A stretch of 64,000 bases of DNA from Ascaphus truei (Eukaryota > Chordata > Amphibia > Anura > Ascaphidae), in the NCBI GenBank assembly GCA_036426205.1, contig CM071574.1, positions 17,144,440 through 17,208,439 on the forward strand, in the 5' to 3' direction. The notes beneath the pieces are model-generated. The model was not told the origin of the DNA and did not search any database. It saw only the letters and a program-made list of their open reading frames with translations. Below, in pieces: positions 21,938 to 33,065 of this stretch; the first letter of the stretch is position 1; each line of letters starts with the position of its first letter. The position numbers and the translations under genes are program-made.

Positions 21938-23834
21938 CATACTAATGGTCGGGAGAGCTGCTGTTTTTGTTTTACCTTCAAATATGTAGAACCTTCCCCT
22001 CTTAGGGCATTTCTGTTTGTAATGGTAGTAACGAGAATGTAATGTAAATGAAGAAATTTGAAGTTGGTGGAACCCAACAAATAGCATCTTCATATATCAG
22101 TATGTGGAAAAGAAGATGTAATTTAGAATGACCATTGGTGCATTTAGTAGCAATAATTGCATATTTGCATCAATCAATGTTATTTAATTAACTATTATCT
22201 GTGAATAATGATACAGTCACAGTTGCTGGATAACAGAATATTTTCTTAATATACATGTCAGTCATAACAATATCCAATATGTTGGCCTACAGTACCAAAG
22301 GCTCCAGGCTGTTGATATTAATTTAATTTATCACTGGATCAGCATTGGATAGAGCATAAGTGCTTTAGATTGTATTTACTTTAATATTTATTTTTCTACT
22401 GAATAGTATGCAAAGCATGTTCTGAATCTGGTATTGACATTAAGGATAAATTATTATTATCTAAGGAATAGAGATGTGTGAACCAGTCAGAATCTCAGAA
22501 ACAGCGTCAAGTTGTATATATCCCCTAAAACCTCCCTCTAAATACATGGGGAGAGACTTCTGTGATCAAAAAGGAGCACACCTGGGGTACCTGGGAGATA
22601 TGCTAATGAGCTATGCAACGTATATTTAAATGATTTCATCCCACACTTCCTAAAAGGGTTTCCATAAAACTTTGCTGAGTTCACAAGTCTAAGGCACCTT
22701 GTGAGGAGTGGGGTACTGGTGTCAAATCCAACAGGATTACAACCCACAACCTTTGTTATTCTGGACAGCAGCTCTAGCAGTGTGAGCTAAACCAGCAGCA
22801 CTATCACAGCATACTTTAGAGCTCTACTGCTCACACCTCTAGACTGTAGTGAGAGAGACTATGGGGCAGATCTAGAGAGCTCCATGAAATGAGGACAAAT
22901 AACGTGACGTTGTCTAAATAGGTAACAGACGTTAGTTTCCCTGAGTTAAATGGAAATTCACAATGCTAATGATAAATCTCTTCCCACTGCCTTTTTTAAA
23001 CTAATCCGCAGATAAAAAGAACTGACAGATCCACAGCAGATTTTAATTTCGGCAACAATATTGCCATCTCTACTAAGGACAGCACAAAGTTTATCTTTTT
23101 CTTTTTTTATTATGGAATTAAGAAATGTGATAAAAAAAAGCATGACATCGGGCGTGGCCTGGAGACTGACTAAGATTGATGTGTGGCTATAGCTCCACAA
23201 ATAGCATAAATCATAATCCATCCATAAAACATAAATCCATATCAATCCTGGCCCATATTGACTCAAAGTATACAAAGCTATACAAATTCATGTAGCCAAA
23301 GAGATAAGGAACAGTTTGAGCCCAAAGTGAACTTTGCCAAAACAAAGTCTCTAGGAGCAATTTCCCAGGAGCGGGCGTTGCTCGCAAAAAGAGCCTGAAA
23401 CAGTCCTCGGTCAGCAGTGCAACTTGCCGCTGCGGTTTACTCCTCTGGAGCTGCTTCTTTCGTGATGAAACTTTAAATTTTTGAAACTTAGATGTTTCTT
23501 GCATGAATCCTTAGATGGTATGAAACTCTTACAGCATAATGAATCTGTTACAGCATGATGACTCACTCTAAACTGAGCTGTGTCAGGATTTATAATACCT
23601 CTGTGGTTCATTCCCAGAAAACCTGCAGCCCAATCAAAACGCCTGAGCGATCTCCCTAGCAACCAGGCTGAGCCACTCACTTGCTTGACAGTCCTGTGTA
23701 GCCTGGCACTGGTAGCTTCAGCCTAGTAACTGGGCATGTGCGACAAACTCCATCTTTTACCCACTTGTCATGCCAGACCCCCTGCCGCCTCAGTGCCTTA
23801 AAGTCTGGGAAGGGGGACAACTTGCCAGGATGGT
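21938..23834. other. No recognised gene
   Basis: AT-rich to 22450, then mixed sequence. Short open frames show no family resemblance. 23140-23834 is richer in GC and may be an old repeat, since 23835-23916 is the target of the Penelope insertion. Confidence 0.4.
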
Positions 23835-23916
23835 TTTTCCTTTCCCCCTCTTTGTTAACAAAAGGTTTAACACCTCCATATCATGGATTAGCCTTTAAAG
23901 CTTAGAGGGCGGAGTA
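23835..23916. repeat. Long target-site duplication, left copy
   Basis: 82 bp from TTTTCCTTTCCCCCTC to CTTAGAGGGCGGAGTA, repeated with only a few differences at 28742-28822 on the other side of the Penelope-like element. Confidence 0.8.
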
Positions 23917-24550
23917 TGGAAAGAGGATTGTATCTGGAGGCGCCTAGAATAACAATTAGTACAAAAAGGATATATGAAAACCAAGCCTGTTGGCTGATGG
24001 AATGTTGCTCCTTACGATGTGCTTTAAAGAAAAGAAAAAGCACAACACATAGCGTAATACAGTTGATGATCAGACAAACAACACTTAAGACAACATACAG
24101 TATAACAGCTGAGAAATAGATTGGTGAAATTACACAATAAAACATTTAATAACAATTAATAATAATACATATTACACATGGACATGTAATAGTATGGACA
24201 AGTTAAAAATGAAATAATGATTGAAGTGCTCCGCAGCACCGATGGTGATGGTTGCAATGCCTACTCACCAGATGGAATAGGTAAGCAGGCGGTGGATAAT
24301 TTAGAGAGTATCCCCTCACGTTTCGGTAAGCTGCTTTCTGCTGGCTGGCGTCTCCGTCAACGCGTGTGTGTAGATCTACATGCAGGATCTCCCGCGGCAC
24401 GCTGACAAGGACGCCCAGATGGTTAAGAACGGCAACAGCTGATTCGGCTCGCCGTCAGCAACAGCAGGCTAGCTGGTTAGCAGCGAACGCAGATTCGACA
24501 ATGCGTGGGGGAAAAAAATCACCAAAGGCCAAGGTGCAGAGTACTGGAAT

Positions 24551-24600
24551 CGCCACCCTACGCGTTTCGAAAGCTCTCTGCTTTCTTCCTCAGGGGTATG
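24551..24600 (-). ncRNA. Hammerhead-like ribozyme motif in the Penelope element
   Basis: On the - strand: CUGAGGA, one extra A, a perfect 6-bp stem GAAAGC/GCUUUC around AGAGA, then GAAA, the palindrome CGCG, UA, then GGGU, which can pair with ACCC just upstream of CUGAGGA as stem I. The palindrome after GAAA suits the dimeric hammerheads described for retroelements, with UA as the expected cleavage step. The extra A between CUGANGA and stem II is a departure from the canonical core, so activity is uncertain. Confidence 0.5.
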
Positions 24601-25175
24601 TGAAGTAAAATGTCCCGCAAAGTCCCTTAAATACAGAGTCTTTAATTATAGGAATTAATTTCACCTGCAGTCTAATGCACATGCGCAATAGACAAATGAA
24701 GTAGTTCTTAGGCATGAGTGTACGATCAGGCACATGTGCAATGAAATGTTCATGATGATATTACAAAGTGCTGCTGCAAATCCATATAATCAGCTGATAT
24801 ACGAAACAAACAACTATAAACATAACAGACTTATACTATAAACAACAGTAAACATATATAACTATCATAATATATTTATATAAATACAATACAACTCGTT
24901 AAATAAATTTAGCTAAATCCTAAAGATATTCTAAGTGATAAACACATAATTATAAGTACTATGAACATAGTGATTGTGAGCTATAGTGAATTATTATTCA
25001 TATCAATTATAAGTGTATATATTACATAAAGTTGTGCTCAAAAAACATACAGATATTATTATACAAGTAATAGTATTTTTAATTCATGTGTGGAGGAGCC
25101 TGATGCTACTGTAGAAGCTAGAAATGAATGGACAATGTTAGCAATAATATGCAGACTACATAAATGCTTGTGGTT

Positions 25176-27533
25176 CTATCCTACCAAAAAGGCTTTTAAA
25201 TCGAATTCTACATTTAAGCCCATTGGGGATAGAGTGCGTAGTTCATAAATCCAATAGGATTCTCTTCTCCCCAATAGGCTCAAAGTATTACCTCCTCTCC
25301 AGTGTGGAGTAATGCATTCTATAGCTACGCACTTTAAGCCTTTTGGATCTCGATTGTGCACTTGAAGAAAATGATTGGACACATTGTGTGTAACTAAACC
25401 GATTTTAATATTATATATATGTTCATACAAATGTCTTTTAATTGCTCTAGTGGTCATACCCACATACTGCAGACCACATGGACATTCAAGTAAATAAATG
25501 ACAAAAGAACTGTTGCATGAAATGTGTTGCTTAATTTTATACATTTTTTGAGTATTATTTGAAACAAAATCAGATTTTTTAATGCTATATTTACATGCCG
25601 TACATTTATTGCAGATGAAGTATCCCCCACATAGTGCCATTCTACGATGGATAGGTTGCAGTGATGGACAGCTAGGTGCCAGTCTTTGTCCTATATTGGG
25701 AGCTTTGGTAAAAATAATATGTGGATACTCGGGTAAAATACCCTCTAGTTCTTTATCCTTTTTTAATATTGGCCAGTATTTTCTAAGGGTTTTGCGTATA
25801 TTTGGGGCCATTTGATTAAATTGAGTTACAAATGACAAGTTGCCAGTTGTATTAGTATTTTTATTTTTGTATTGCAAAAGACTGGTTCTGTCCATCGCTG
25901 CAACCTCGGTAATGGTTCTATCTAGATCTTGTGGGGAATATTTCCTCTCCATGAATTTTTTCTTTAGATCTTCGGCTTGAATTTTAAATGTGTCTGGATG
26001 TGAAGTGTTTCTTTTTAGTCGAATAAACTGTCCCTATGGGATATTTTTGACCCATGTGGGATTGTGGTGACTTTGTGCATGCAAGTAGTTATTAGATTGA
26101 ACTGGTTTAAAATATGTGCTGGTGTGAATACAGTTATTGACAATCGTTATCTCTAAATCTAAGAATGATATTTTATTGGGGCTAGTGACAAATGTGAATT
26201 TTAAATTATTATTATTATTATTCATATATAACTGAAACTGTGCTAACTGTGCTAGTGTGCCTGACCAAATAAAAATAATATCATCTATGTAGCGCCGCCA
26301 CAGCACCAAGTTTGCACCATAGGGACAACTTGACCATATATGTTGTTCCTCCCAGTTGCCCATAAATAAATTGGCATAGCTAGGTGCAAACTTGGTGTCC
26401 ATGGCGGTGCCACATACCTGTAAATAATAAGATTTGTTGAAATAAAAAAAATTGTGACAAAGAATAAATTTAATCCCTAAAATAAGAAAATCCTTGTATT
26501 CTTTAGAAATAGATGGGTCATTATTCAGGGTATTCAAGACTGATTCACATCCTTGTTCATGGTTGATTATTGTGTATAAGGAATTAACGTCTGCAGTAAC
26601 AAAAAAATAATGAGGTTGCCATTGAATGTCCTAGAGGGTCTGCAGTATGAGGGTAGTATCCCGTAGATATGAAGGTAATTGTATCACATATTTTTTAAGC
26701 TGCCTGTCAATGTACTGAGATAAGTGTGATGTTAAAGACTGGATGCCCGAAATGATGGGGCGACCGGGGGGAAAATTTATATGTTTATGTATTTTGGGTA
26801 TTATATAAAAAAGAGGTAATTTGGGGTGATTATTGTAAAGAAAATCAAACTCTTTTTGGGTGATTAAATGTTGGTCTAAACCTGACGTTAGATAATTAAA
26901 TAGTTTTTGTTGATACTGTATAGTAGGGTTTGATGGGAGGAGTTGGTAAGTGGACCTATCACCTAGAATTCTCAGTGACTCATTGATATAATAAGATTTG
27001 TCCATGATTACCAACCCCCCCCCCCCCTTTGTCTGCCGGTTTTATGATTATGTTTTTATTTTCCTCAAGTGCACGTAGCGTCAATTTTTCGTCTTTACTA
27101 AGATTGTCTGTTTTGACTTTAAAATTACTTTTTAGGGTTTAGGGTTAGGGTTTAGGCTTAGGGTCTCTAGGTCATCCGTGACCATTTGGGCAAATGTGTC
27201 CACAAAAGGACCGCTTACGAATTTGGGGAAGAAGGTGGAGGGATTCCTGAAAGTAGATGTGCTAGCAGTTATGGGTAAGTTGGTATTAGTATCAATTCTA
27301 GATACAGCATCTCTTTGAAAATATTTTTTGAGACATAATTTGCATACGTATCGTTGAACATCAACATATAACTTAAAGCTATCTGGCCCTGTAACTGGAG
27401 CAAAGGATAATCCTTTTGATAACAACTTATTTTCCTTAATAGAAATTGGATGTTGGCTTATATTGAAGATATTATTATAAGCACTTTTGTTTAATGTTTT
27501 TGCACCTTGCCCAATTTTTCTCCCTCCTCTCAT
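25176..27533 (-). pseudogene. Penelope ORF2: reverse transcriptase plus GIY-YIG endonuclease, broken
   Basis: The enzyme copies element RNA at a nick made by its own endonuclease. The N-terminal part (27533-27132) has LLSKGLSFAP and YVDVQRYVCKL. A telomere-like tract and then a run of 13 G (27015-27027) shift the frame out and back; between them the third frame reads IIIKPADKGG. RT motifs follow: RPIISGI, ADVNSLYT (motif A, just after the TAG at 26631), GTAMDTKFAPSYANLFMG (motif B) and YIDDIIF (catalytic motif C). A second TAG is at 26034. The last part (25952-25176) has a Cys cluster (CNKCTAC), then VIYLLEC...LQYVG, RAIKRHLYEH and ESYWIYELRTLSPMGLN, a complete-looking GIY-YIG domain. The stops and shifts make this copy non-functional. 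Confidence 0.9.
27134..27160. repeat. Telomere-like tract inside Penelope ORF2
   Basis: The + strand reads AGGGTTTAGGGTTAGGGTTT, then AGGCTTAGGG, that is about four degenerate TTAGGG-type units. It lies exactly where the ORF2 frame is lost, with a stop at 27132-27134. Confidence 0.7.
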
Positions 27534-28552
27534 TCCTCTAAGGTGTTTTTTCTTTTTCTGGTGTCCTTTAGGGAATTCTCTTTTCCCAATAAATCTCTTA
27601 TTACATCCCTTGCCTGTTTGGGTTCCCTCGTTTGTCGCCAGTCTAAAAAAGAGAAAGTATTTTTCTCTTCTTTACGACTGTGACTGGGGAGATGTTGTTC
27701 CCTATCTAGATCAATAAGGGGTTGGTACTTGTTCTGGTGATGGTACTGGTCAAATATGTTATCAGTATCGTTCCCTGTTATGTGAACTAATGTAGTGGGA
27801 GGAGCAGGGGGGACAGGATTCTTAAATTTAACACTGCCAATAGCCAATGTTGTATTGGATGGTGATGATGGTTTTTTAGACATCTTAGGAGCTATAAATT
27901 GTACTGGTTCAGAAGATGTATCTTTTGTGCTGACAATGGTTTTTCTATAGTTAGATGGGATTTTGTGTGAATAGTCCTTATTGTATCTATATTTTTCATT
28001 GTCATGTCTAGCTTTTTTCCAATTTCTATAGCATCCTATTACATAATCAGTTTTGTCCCTCTGGAACTTTGTTTGTTTTGAAATAATAGTATCCTTTTGT
28101 AGTTTGTCCATTTTGTTTTTAATTCTAGCTTCTAGCATAGGTAGTTCACTGTTATCTTTATATTTTTCAAAATATCCCTTCATGTCATTAATTTCTTTAT
28201 CAAGTGTTTGAAGGCAAATCTTACGTTTAGATATTAGTAGGCGCATTAATTCGAACGAGCAGCTGTCAAGGATGCGATTCCACTCCAAAATAAATGATTC
28301 ACTCTGGAAGTCTGTAGTTGGCTTTTTAAATAGCCGAAGACCCCGTGGAATACGTTTTTGTTCAATATACTTTTCAATGGTAATCGCATCCCACAGCTGC
28401 TTATTTTCATCAATAAGTAATTTTTCTAATTTGTCAGCCATATCTTGCATATCGTGTGAAACATTATCAACTATAATGGGAATTTCGTCATCTGCAAATA
28501 TACTGTTGATATCTATGTTTCTGCTGACTCTCTGAGCAAACAATTGAGACAT
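27530..28552 (-). CDS. Penelope-like element ORF1 (340 residues)
   Basis: This is an open frame upstream of the RT frame of the same element. The first half is charged and probably helical or coiled-coil (around residues 35-180, with EINDMKGYFEKYKDNSE and repeated Lys/Glu heptads). It contains IPRGLRLFKKPTTDF at about residue 68 and WNRILDSCSFELMRLLI at about 91. The second half is Pro/Ser-rich with basic clusters. Its TGA stop overlaps the ATG of ORF2 as ATGA, in a different frame. It may be a structural or RNA-binding partner of the RT, but I recognise no domain with confidence. The frame is intact although ORF2 is broken. Confidence 0.65.
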   Translation of the reverse strand: MSQLFAQRVSRNIDINSIFADDEIPIIVDNVSHDMQDMADKLEKLLIDENKQLWDAITIEKYIEQKRIPRGLRLFKKPTTDFQSESFILEWNRILDSCSFELMRLLISKRKICLQTLDKEINDMKGYFEKYKDNSELPMLEARIKNKMDKLQKDTIISKQTKFQRDKTDYVIGCYRNWKKARHDNEKYRYNKDYSHKIPSNYRKTIVSTKDTSSEPVQFIAPKMSKKPSSPSNTTLAIGSVKFKNPVPPAPPTTLVHITGNDTDNIFDQYHHQNKYQPLIDLDREQHLPSHSRKEEKNTFSFLDWRQTREPKQARDVIRDLLGKENSLKDTRKRKNTLEE

Positions 28553-28741
28553 AATTGGCCTGGAAAGCTGCTAACCTAAAAGGGGAGAATGCACAAAAAA
28601 ACAACAAAAAAGGTAGCGCTAACCAAAAAGGATGTGACGTAGTGTATAATACCCTATGTAGAAATGGTCAATCACACATAGGGGGCTGCCTAGGATTCAA
28701 AAAACTGACCCCCTGGTCAGAGCTAGAGCATGGAAAGAGGA

Positions 28742-28822
28742 TTTTCCTTTCCCCCTCTTTGCTAACAAAAGGTTTAACACCTCCATATCATGGATTGCCT
28801 TTGAAGCTTAGAGGGCGGAGTA
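28742..28822. repeat. Long target-site duplication, right copy
   Basis: 81 bp, partner of 23835-23916. It differs at a few sites (GCTAAC for GTTAAC; GGATTGCC for GGATTAGCC). Confidence 0.8.
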
Positions 28823-30307
28823 GCCACTGTGTCTCCCATGTGAATGGATTTTTACCCATACTGAATGACTTCCTCTGAACATTACTTTAATAAAAATAGA
28901 AACCTTAGGGACTTTTAAAACCATTTTCTTTTCCACTTATACAGAGAAACTTTGCCATATGATACACTTTAACTTAAAAACATATAACTCTCGACACCTT
29001 ATACCTGGCGGGAGATACACTGAACCCCCCTTGGTTCTGGGGGTTCTTGGGCATATACCGGGGACCTTTGAATGTAATTCAATTCCCTGCCCGGTCTTAC
29101 TATTCTGGACTGTGCTGAAGCAGGGAGATTTGGCAGTGAGCTTCAAACTGCTTTCTAGGAAGGATTTTATCTGGTGGTCTGTGTTCCTCATGTCCTCAGG
29201 AATCTGGGGGAATTCCTGAGTACATGTTTCTAGGTAACCTGCAACACTGGCCCCCTTCTACCCAAACACACCCAGACAACATTTTACTGTAAAATCACCC
29301 CTGAAGCTCACACCCTGCACATCTTTGCTGGTTGGCACTCCTGGAACAGTAAAAATACACATCCACCTTTCTTACAAATGCAGTTACATGCCATGATTGG
29401 GTTGAAGAGCTGACAATCACAATTCCCCAATCTGGCTCAGGGGCACCCAGCCGGGCCAAATACCTTTATTAATGGCCGGGGTACCCCCTCACCGTCACAA
29501 CAGTATCATCATTTTTCACAACACTAGTTTGTGATAATCTTTTTCTGTTTTGCCTTTGCATTGAATTGCACATACTGTAGCTAGTCATTTTGTTACTTTG
29601 GCCCCCGTAGCTTGTAGACATTTCACTGCTGTTTTTTGGCAGCCTCCTGCTTTAGTTTGTGATGGTTCTTGTAGTCCCCTGCATGCTGCTATATAACATA
29701 TAAAATGTTCTCCTGAAGCCTGCATGGTCTACATATTCTAGTCTTTTCCCAGAAAGATATGCAGAATTAAATTAATGGTGTGTGAAAAACATGGTTTTCG
29801 CGCACATTCTGCAACCCAGAGGGCAATCATGATGTTTACTCCATTATCAAAGGATGATGACGCCCGAGAAAAGGCCGAGATGGGTCAGCAATTTTTCTAT
29901 TTATTTTTTGATTCTCTCTGAGATGTTGACATATTTCTATTTATTTTTGGAGTTCTTCTGCGTTGTTGACACGGTCACATTCCTTTGCAAAACAGCAATA
30001 GAAAGAGTTGCCAGGCTGCAAATATTCTTTTGAGTCCACTTCAAAGAGAGCTGTACTGTAGCTGATAAATCAAGTGCGTCTAAAGATAAAAGATGTAATC
30101 CTATTTTAGTGTAGCAGTGACAGCTACTTAATGAGACCATGGAAATATCGCTTCCACTCCTGCTTTTAAAATTGTGCTTTACTGTTTACCTGTCAGAAAT
30201 CCACCTCTACTTCTCACCTAATTGAATATGCCTGAAGAAGATTTTATTTTCATTCATTTAAACGGAGCTGCAATCTTCTCCAACATTTAAGCTATTACAG
30301 AGCATAT
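28823..30307. other. No recognised gene
   Basis: 28823-29500 is moderately GC-rich, with an LTR-like look but no paired ends. 29500-30307 is AT-rich and featureless to me. Confidence 0.4.
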
Positions 30308-30355
30308 TAAGGAGGCAATCCAAGCAGCACTTTAAAATAAATATATATATATATA

Positions 30356-31659
30356 TGTAGCCAGGTCCCCCCGGCCTCTCAGCACCCCCTCACCTTGCTA
30401 GCGATCGCGGGTGCCGCCGAGTCCAATGGCGGCCCCGCCAGCCGATCGCAAGAGTGACGGCGGTCAGGACCCTGCTCGGGGGTTGCCGGGGACGCGTGCG
30501 GCCGGTTGCCAAGGCCGCGATCGCATTGCAGGGCTCCCGGCGCTCCCGAAGCAGAGCGGCGAGGGCGTCGCCATCTTCTTGCTGTTCGCGCATGCGCAGT
30601 ACAGATCGCGGTTCGGTGGCCAGCAGGGAAGTTCGCGCATGCGCAGGAGACGCGTGCGAGAGGCAGCCAATCGGTAGAAGTCTCACAGAAGGGACTACAT
30701 CTCCCATGAGCCTCAGGAGCGCCCCACGTGATGCCAGGGAGCCAATAGGGCTGCAGCATCTCCCTGCAGGGGAGATTAGATACATTTCGCGGGCTTGGAG
30801 CACGCTAGTCAGTCAGCGCCAGGAGCAGCCAGGGGAAGGAGGTAGGGTGCAGGAGTCAGTGACTCCCTGCACTAGGCCAGCAGCCCCCAAGACCCGAGAT
30901 AGCCCTGAGCCACCCAATAGTGTTGAGTGTTGTTAGGGACAGGCCCCAGGTTAGGGACCCTGTCACTTACTATCCAGAGCCAGTTAGGGACACAGCGGAT
31001 GCCACACGTCTATCCCGAGGTCTGGGCTCAGACCTTCGCTGCCGTTGCAGTAGCCATCCGGGTGGGATCGCCCCGGACGGTAGCTCCTGCATTCAGCCGA
31101 CATCAGCCTTCGGATCCTTTGTGAAGTTCCTTGGCAGGTCCGGGCACCGGAGTGTCCGGCAGGTAATCAACAAGTGCACCAACGAGTCCTCGCATATTCA
31201 CACGGGACATATTGGCTGCGCAGTCACACATACACATCTCACTTAAAGGGTGGGGTAATACTGTGTGGGGTTAATGGACACTGGTTGGGATCATCTGGTG
31301 GGGGTGTAGGGGAAGGTAGCGTCCTGTGAGACGCGTGAGTTAGTGTCTCCTCTAGGGAGGGACATCTGTTGATTATTGAGTGCTATGCTTGAGTACAATC
31401 ACGATAGTAAAAGCATTATTGGTTATTATACATACAGTGTGCTGGTTATTTGTATGTGTCCTGCGAGGAACAATTCCCGCTCTGCTGGGAACCATCGCAG
31501 GTGGAGGCGCTGCACCGAGTACAGGGTTACTCCTAATATAATTGCCCCAGGTTCCCCGTGGCGGAAGCTCAGCCCTCCTGTGAGCTTAACAGCTAAAGCA
31601 CCACACCTGGTTCTCTGCACTCACACTATATCTGCTATTGGGTGGGGGGGAATACCCGT

Positions 31660-31663
<4 letters not shown>
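30356..31663 (+). mobile_element. Solo LTR, 1.3 kb
   Basis: It starts TGTAGCCAGGTCCC, ends CCGTTACA, and is flanked by TATA on both sides; it landed in a TA microsatellite. 'gtggaggcgctgcac' at 31500 is the inverted signature shared with the other LTRs here, so it lies opposite to the 16592 element. The first 600 bp are very GC-rich, with several CpG-containing GCGCATGCGC boxes. The overlapping frames (for example 30454-30936) have no recognisable product. Confidence 0.7.
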
Positions 31664-31717
<54 letters not shown>

Positions 31718-31739
31718 CGTATATATGTATATATATATT
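31664..31739. repeat. (TA)n microsatellite
   Basis: This is the remainder of the TA run into which the solo LTR inserted; the other side is 30340-30355. Confidence 0.95.
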
Positions 31740-32749
31740 TTTAAATATTTGCCGCCTTTGATTACCTTTATTGTATTACATGTCTTTATTTATATAGCAC
31801 CATTAATATACATAGAGCTTCACAGTAGTAGCTGAAACCAATTACCTAAGCTGCCGATCGATTTGTTCTCCCGTAATTGATCAGCAAAGATTCTGCTTCC
31901 CAGGGTTCACTAAATGGCGGCTTTTCAGTTTCAATTAATCCTTCAGTCAGTGTAACTCAGCAGCTACAATGTAGTCTTATATCACTTAGATAACATTATC
32001 CATTGTTACAGTTTTCAGCTCAAACTGCTGGGAATATTGGCAGCAAATGATCATAAACAGCAAAGATCTTGCACTGATGCATATGTGTGTTAAATCCTGC
32101 TATAGAAATCAAAGGATGTCATTAAATGAAAACTCATTAAAAATGGCATTGAGTTGAATAAAATAAAAAATGTAATAAGTATTAACTAATGTGAAAAAAC
32201 AAAGTGAATCCCTGCGCTTCTCCCATTGGGCTAACAATAAACGGGGAAATAAATATATATAGTGAAACCTAAGTCTGTAACACAAAGGAGACTTTTGGTT
32301 GCATCTTTTGATCAAATAATGACAAGCCTGCTAACCAACGTCAAGGTAAGCCTCAACAGCAGGTCCCTATGCTAAAGGCATGCAAATGTTTGTGAATTCT
32401 GTGAAATATACTCTGAATGGGGTTAATAAACTAAGCATACACTTATGTGACTTAGGGGGTCATGTACTAAGGGCTCTATGCACTAAGCGCCGAAAAAATG
32501 CTCTCACCAAGTGTTCACTATTGGAATGATTTTGGCGATTTGCTCTCGCAGTATTCAGTAAGGGCTGAATCCCTGCCGAATCCCTGGCGAATCACTGCGA
32601 AAGCAAAACGCCGATGAGCCGGTGATAAAAGAGCCTGGCTCCCGATAGCCTGGCGATAGGCCGTTTCTGCCGATATGTGTTTGCAGCAGAGAGAGATCCG
32701 TCACTCTCTCCTCGCAAACATCGGCACATTAAAAATCTTTCTAACCAAC

Positions 32750-33030
32750 TTTTACTCATAGTGTACATGTGCAGGGGGTCTCCGGAGCTGAACTGCTTTG
32801 GTTTTAGGTCCGGTGACCCCCTGCTTCCCGAGATACAGGCTCCTTTATGAGGTGCCGGTATCCCTCTGCATTTAAATGTCCCGATCACGTGACCACGGAA
32901 TGTAAACAAAGCAGAGGGATACCGACACCCCCTAAAGGGGCCTGTATCTCGGAAAGCAGGGGGTCCCCGGACCTAAAACCAAAGCGGTTCAGCTCCGGAG
33001 ACCCTCTGCACATCTACCCTATGAGTAAAA
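32750..33030. repeat. Foldback palindrome, 281 bp
   Basis: TTTTACTCATAG at the left pairs with CTATGAGTAAAA at the right. Inward, 'tgcagggggtctccggagctgaac' pairs with 'gttcagctccggagaccctctgca', and 'cgagatacaggc' with 'gcctgtatctcg'. The arms are about 120 bp around a short centre. Confidence 0.85.
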
Positions 33031-33065
33031 CACACATATCAATAAACAATCATTCCTTACCTTTG

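Larger units (their letters stand above)
23916..28743 (-). mobile_element. Penelope-like element with GIY-YIG endonuclease
   Basis: Reading on the - strand from 28743: a 14-bp terminal repeat (ATGGAAAGAGGATT on the + strand, also at the other end, 23916-23929), a 5' leader, ORF1 (28552-27530), ORF2 with N-terminal part, reverse transcriptase and GIY-YIG endonuclease (27533-25176), then about 1.2 kb of 3' sequence holding a hammerhead-like motif. An RT joined to a C-terminal GIY-YIG nuclease is the hallmark of Penelope-like retroelements, and hammerhead motifs are known in their terminal repeats. ORF2 is inactivated by two in-frame TAG codons and two frameshift tracts. Confidence 0.9.
30308..32170 (-). 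mobile_element. TIR element interrupted by a solo LTR
   Basis: 'aaggaggcaatccaagcagcactttaaaa' at 30310 equals the inverted right end of the element at 44107-44597. After the LTR, 31840-32160 continues with the inverted body of that element ('gatcagcaaagattctgctt', 'tcagtcagtgtaa', 'caatgccattttgaatgag' in inverted form). The far end is lost or diverged, and a LINE-tail-like block (31780-31820) lies inside. Confidence 0.6.

Noticed and set aside
24316..24370. Second hammerhead-like motif (GAAACGTGAGG on the - strand) in the Penelope 3' region
   Set aside because: GAAAC is present, but the preceding TTGACGGA is at the wrong distance and no stable stem II closes it. Kept only as a possible decayed duplicate.
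30229..30270. CCTGAAGAAGATTTT as another hammerhead-like module
   Set aside because: The box resembles the others, but no GAAAC follows at the right distance and no stem forms.
30379..30936. Overlapping GC-rich open frames (up to 160 residues)
   Set aside because: They lie wholly inside the GC-rich part of a solo LTR, overlap in several frames on both strands and show no family.
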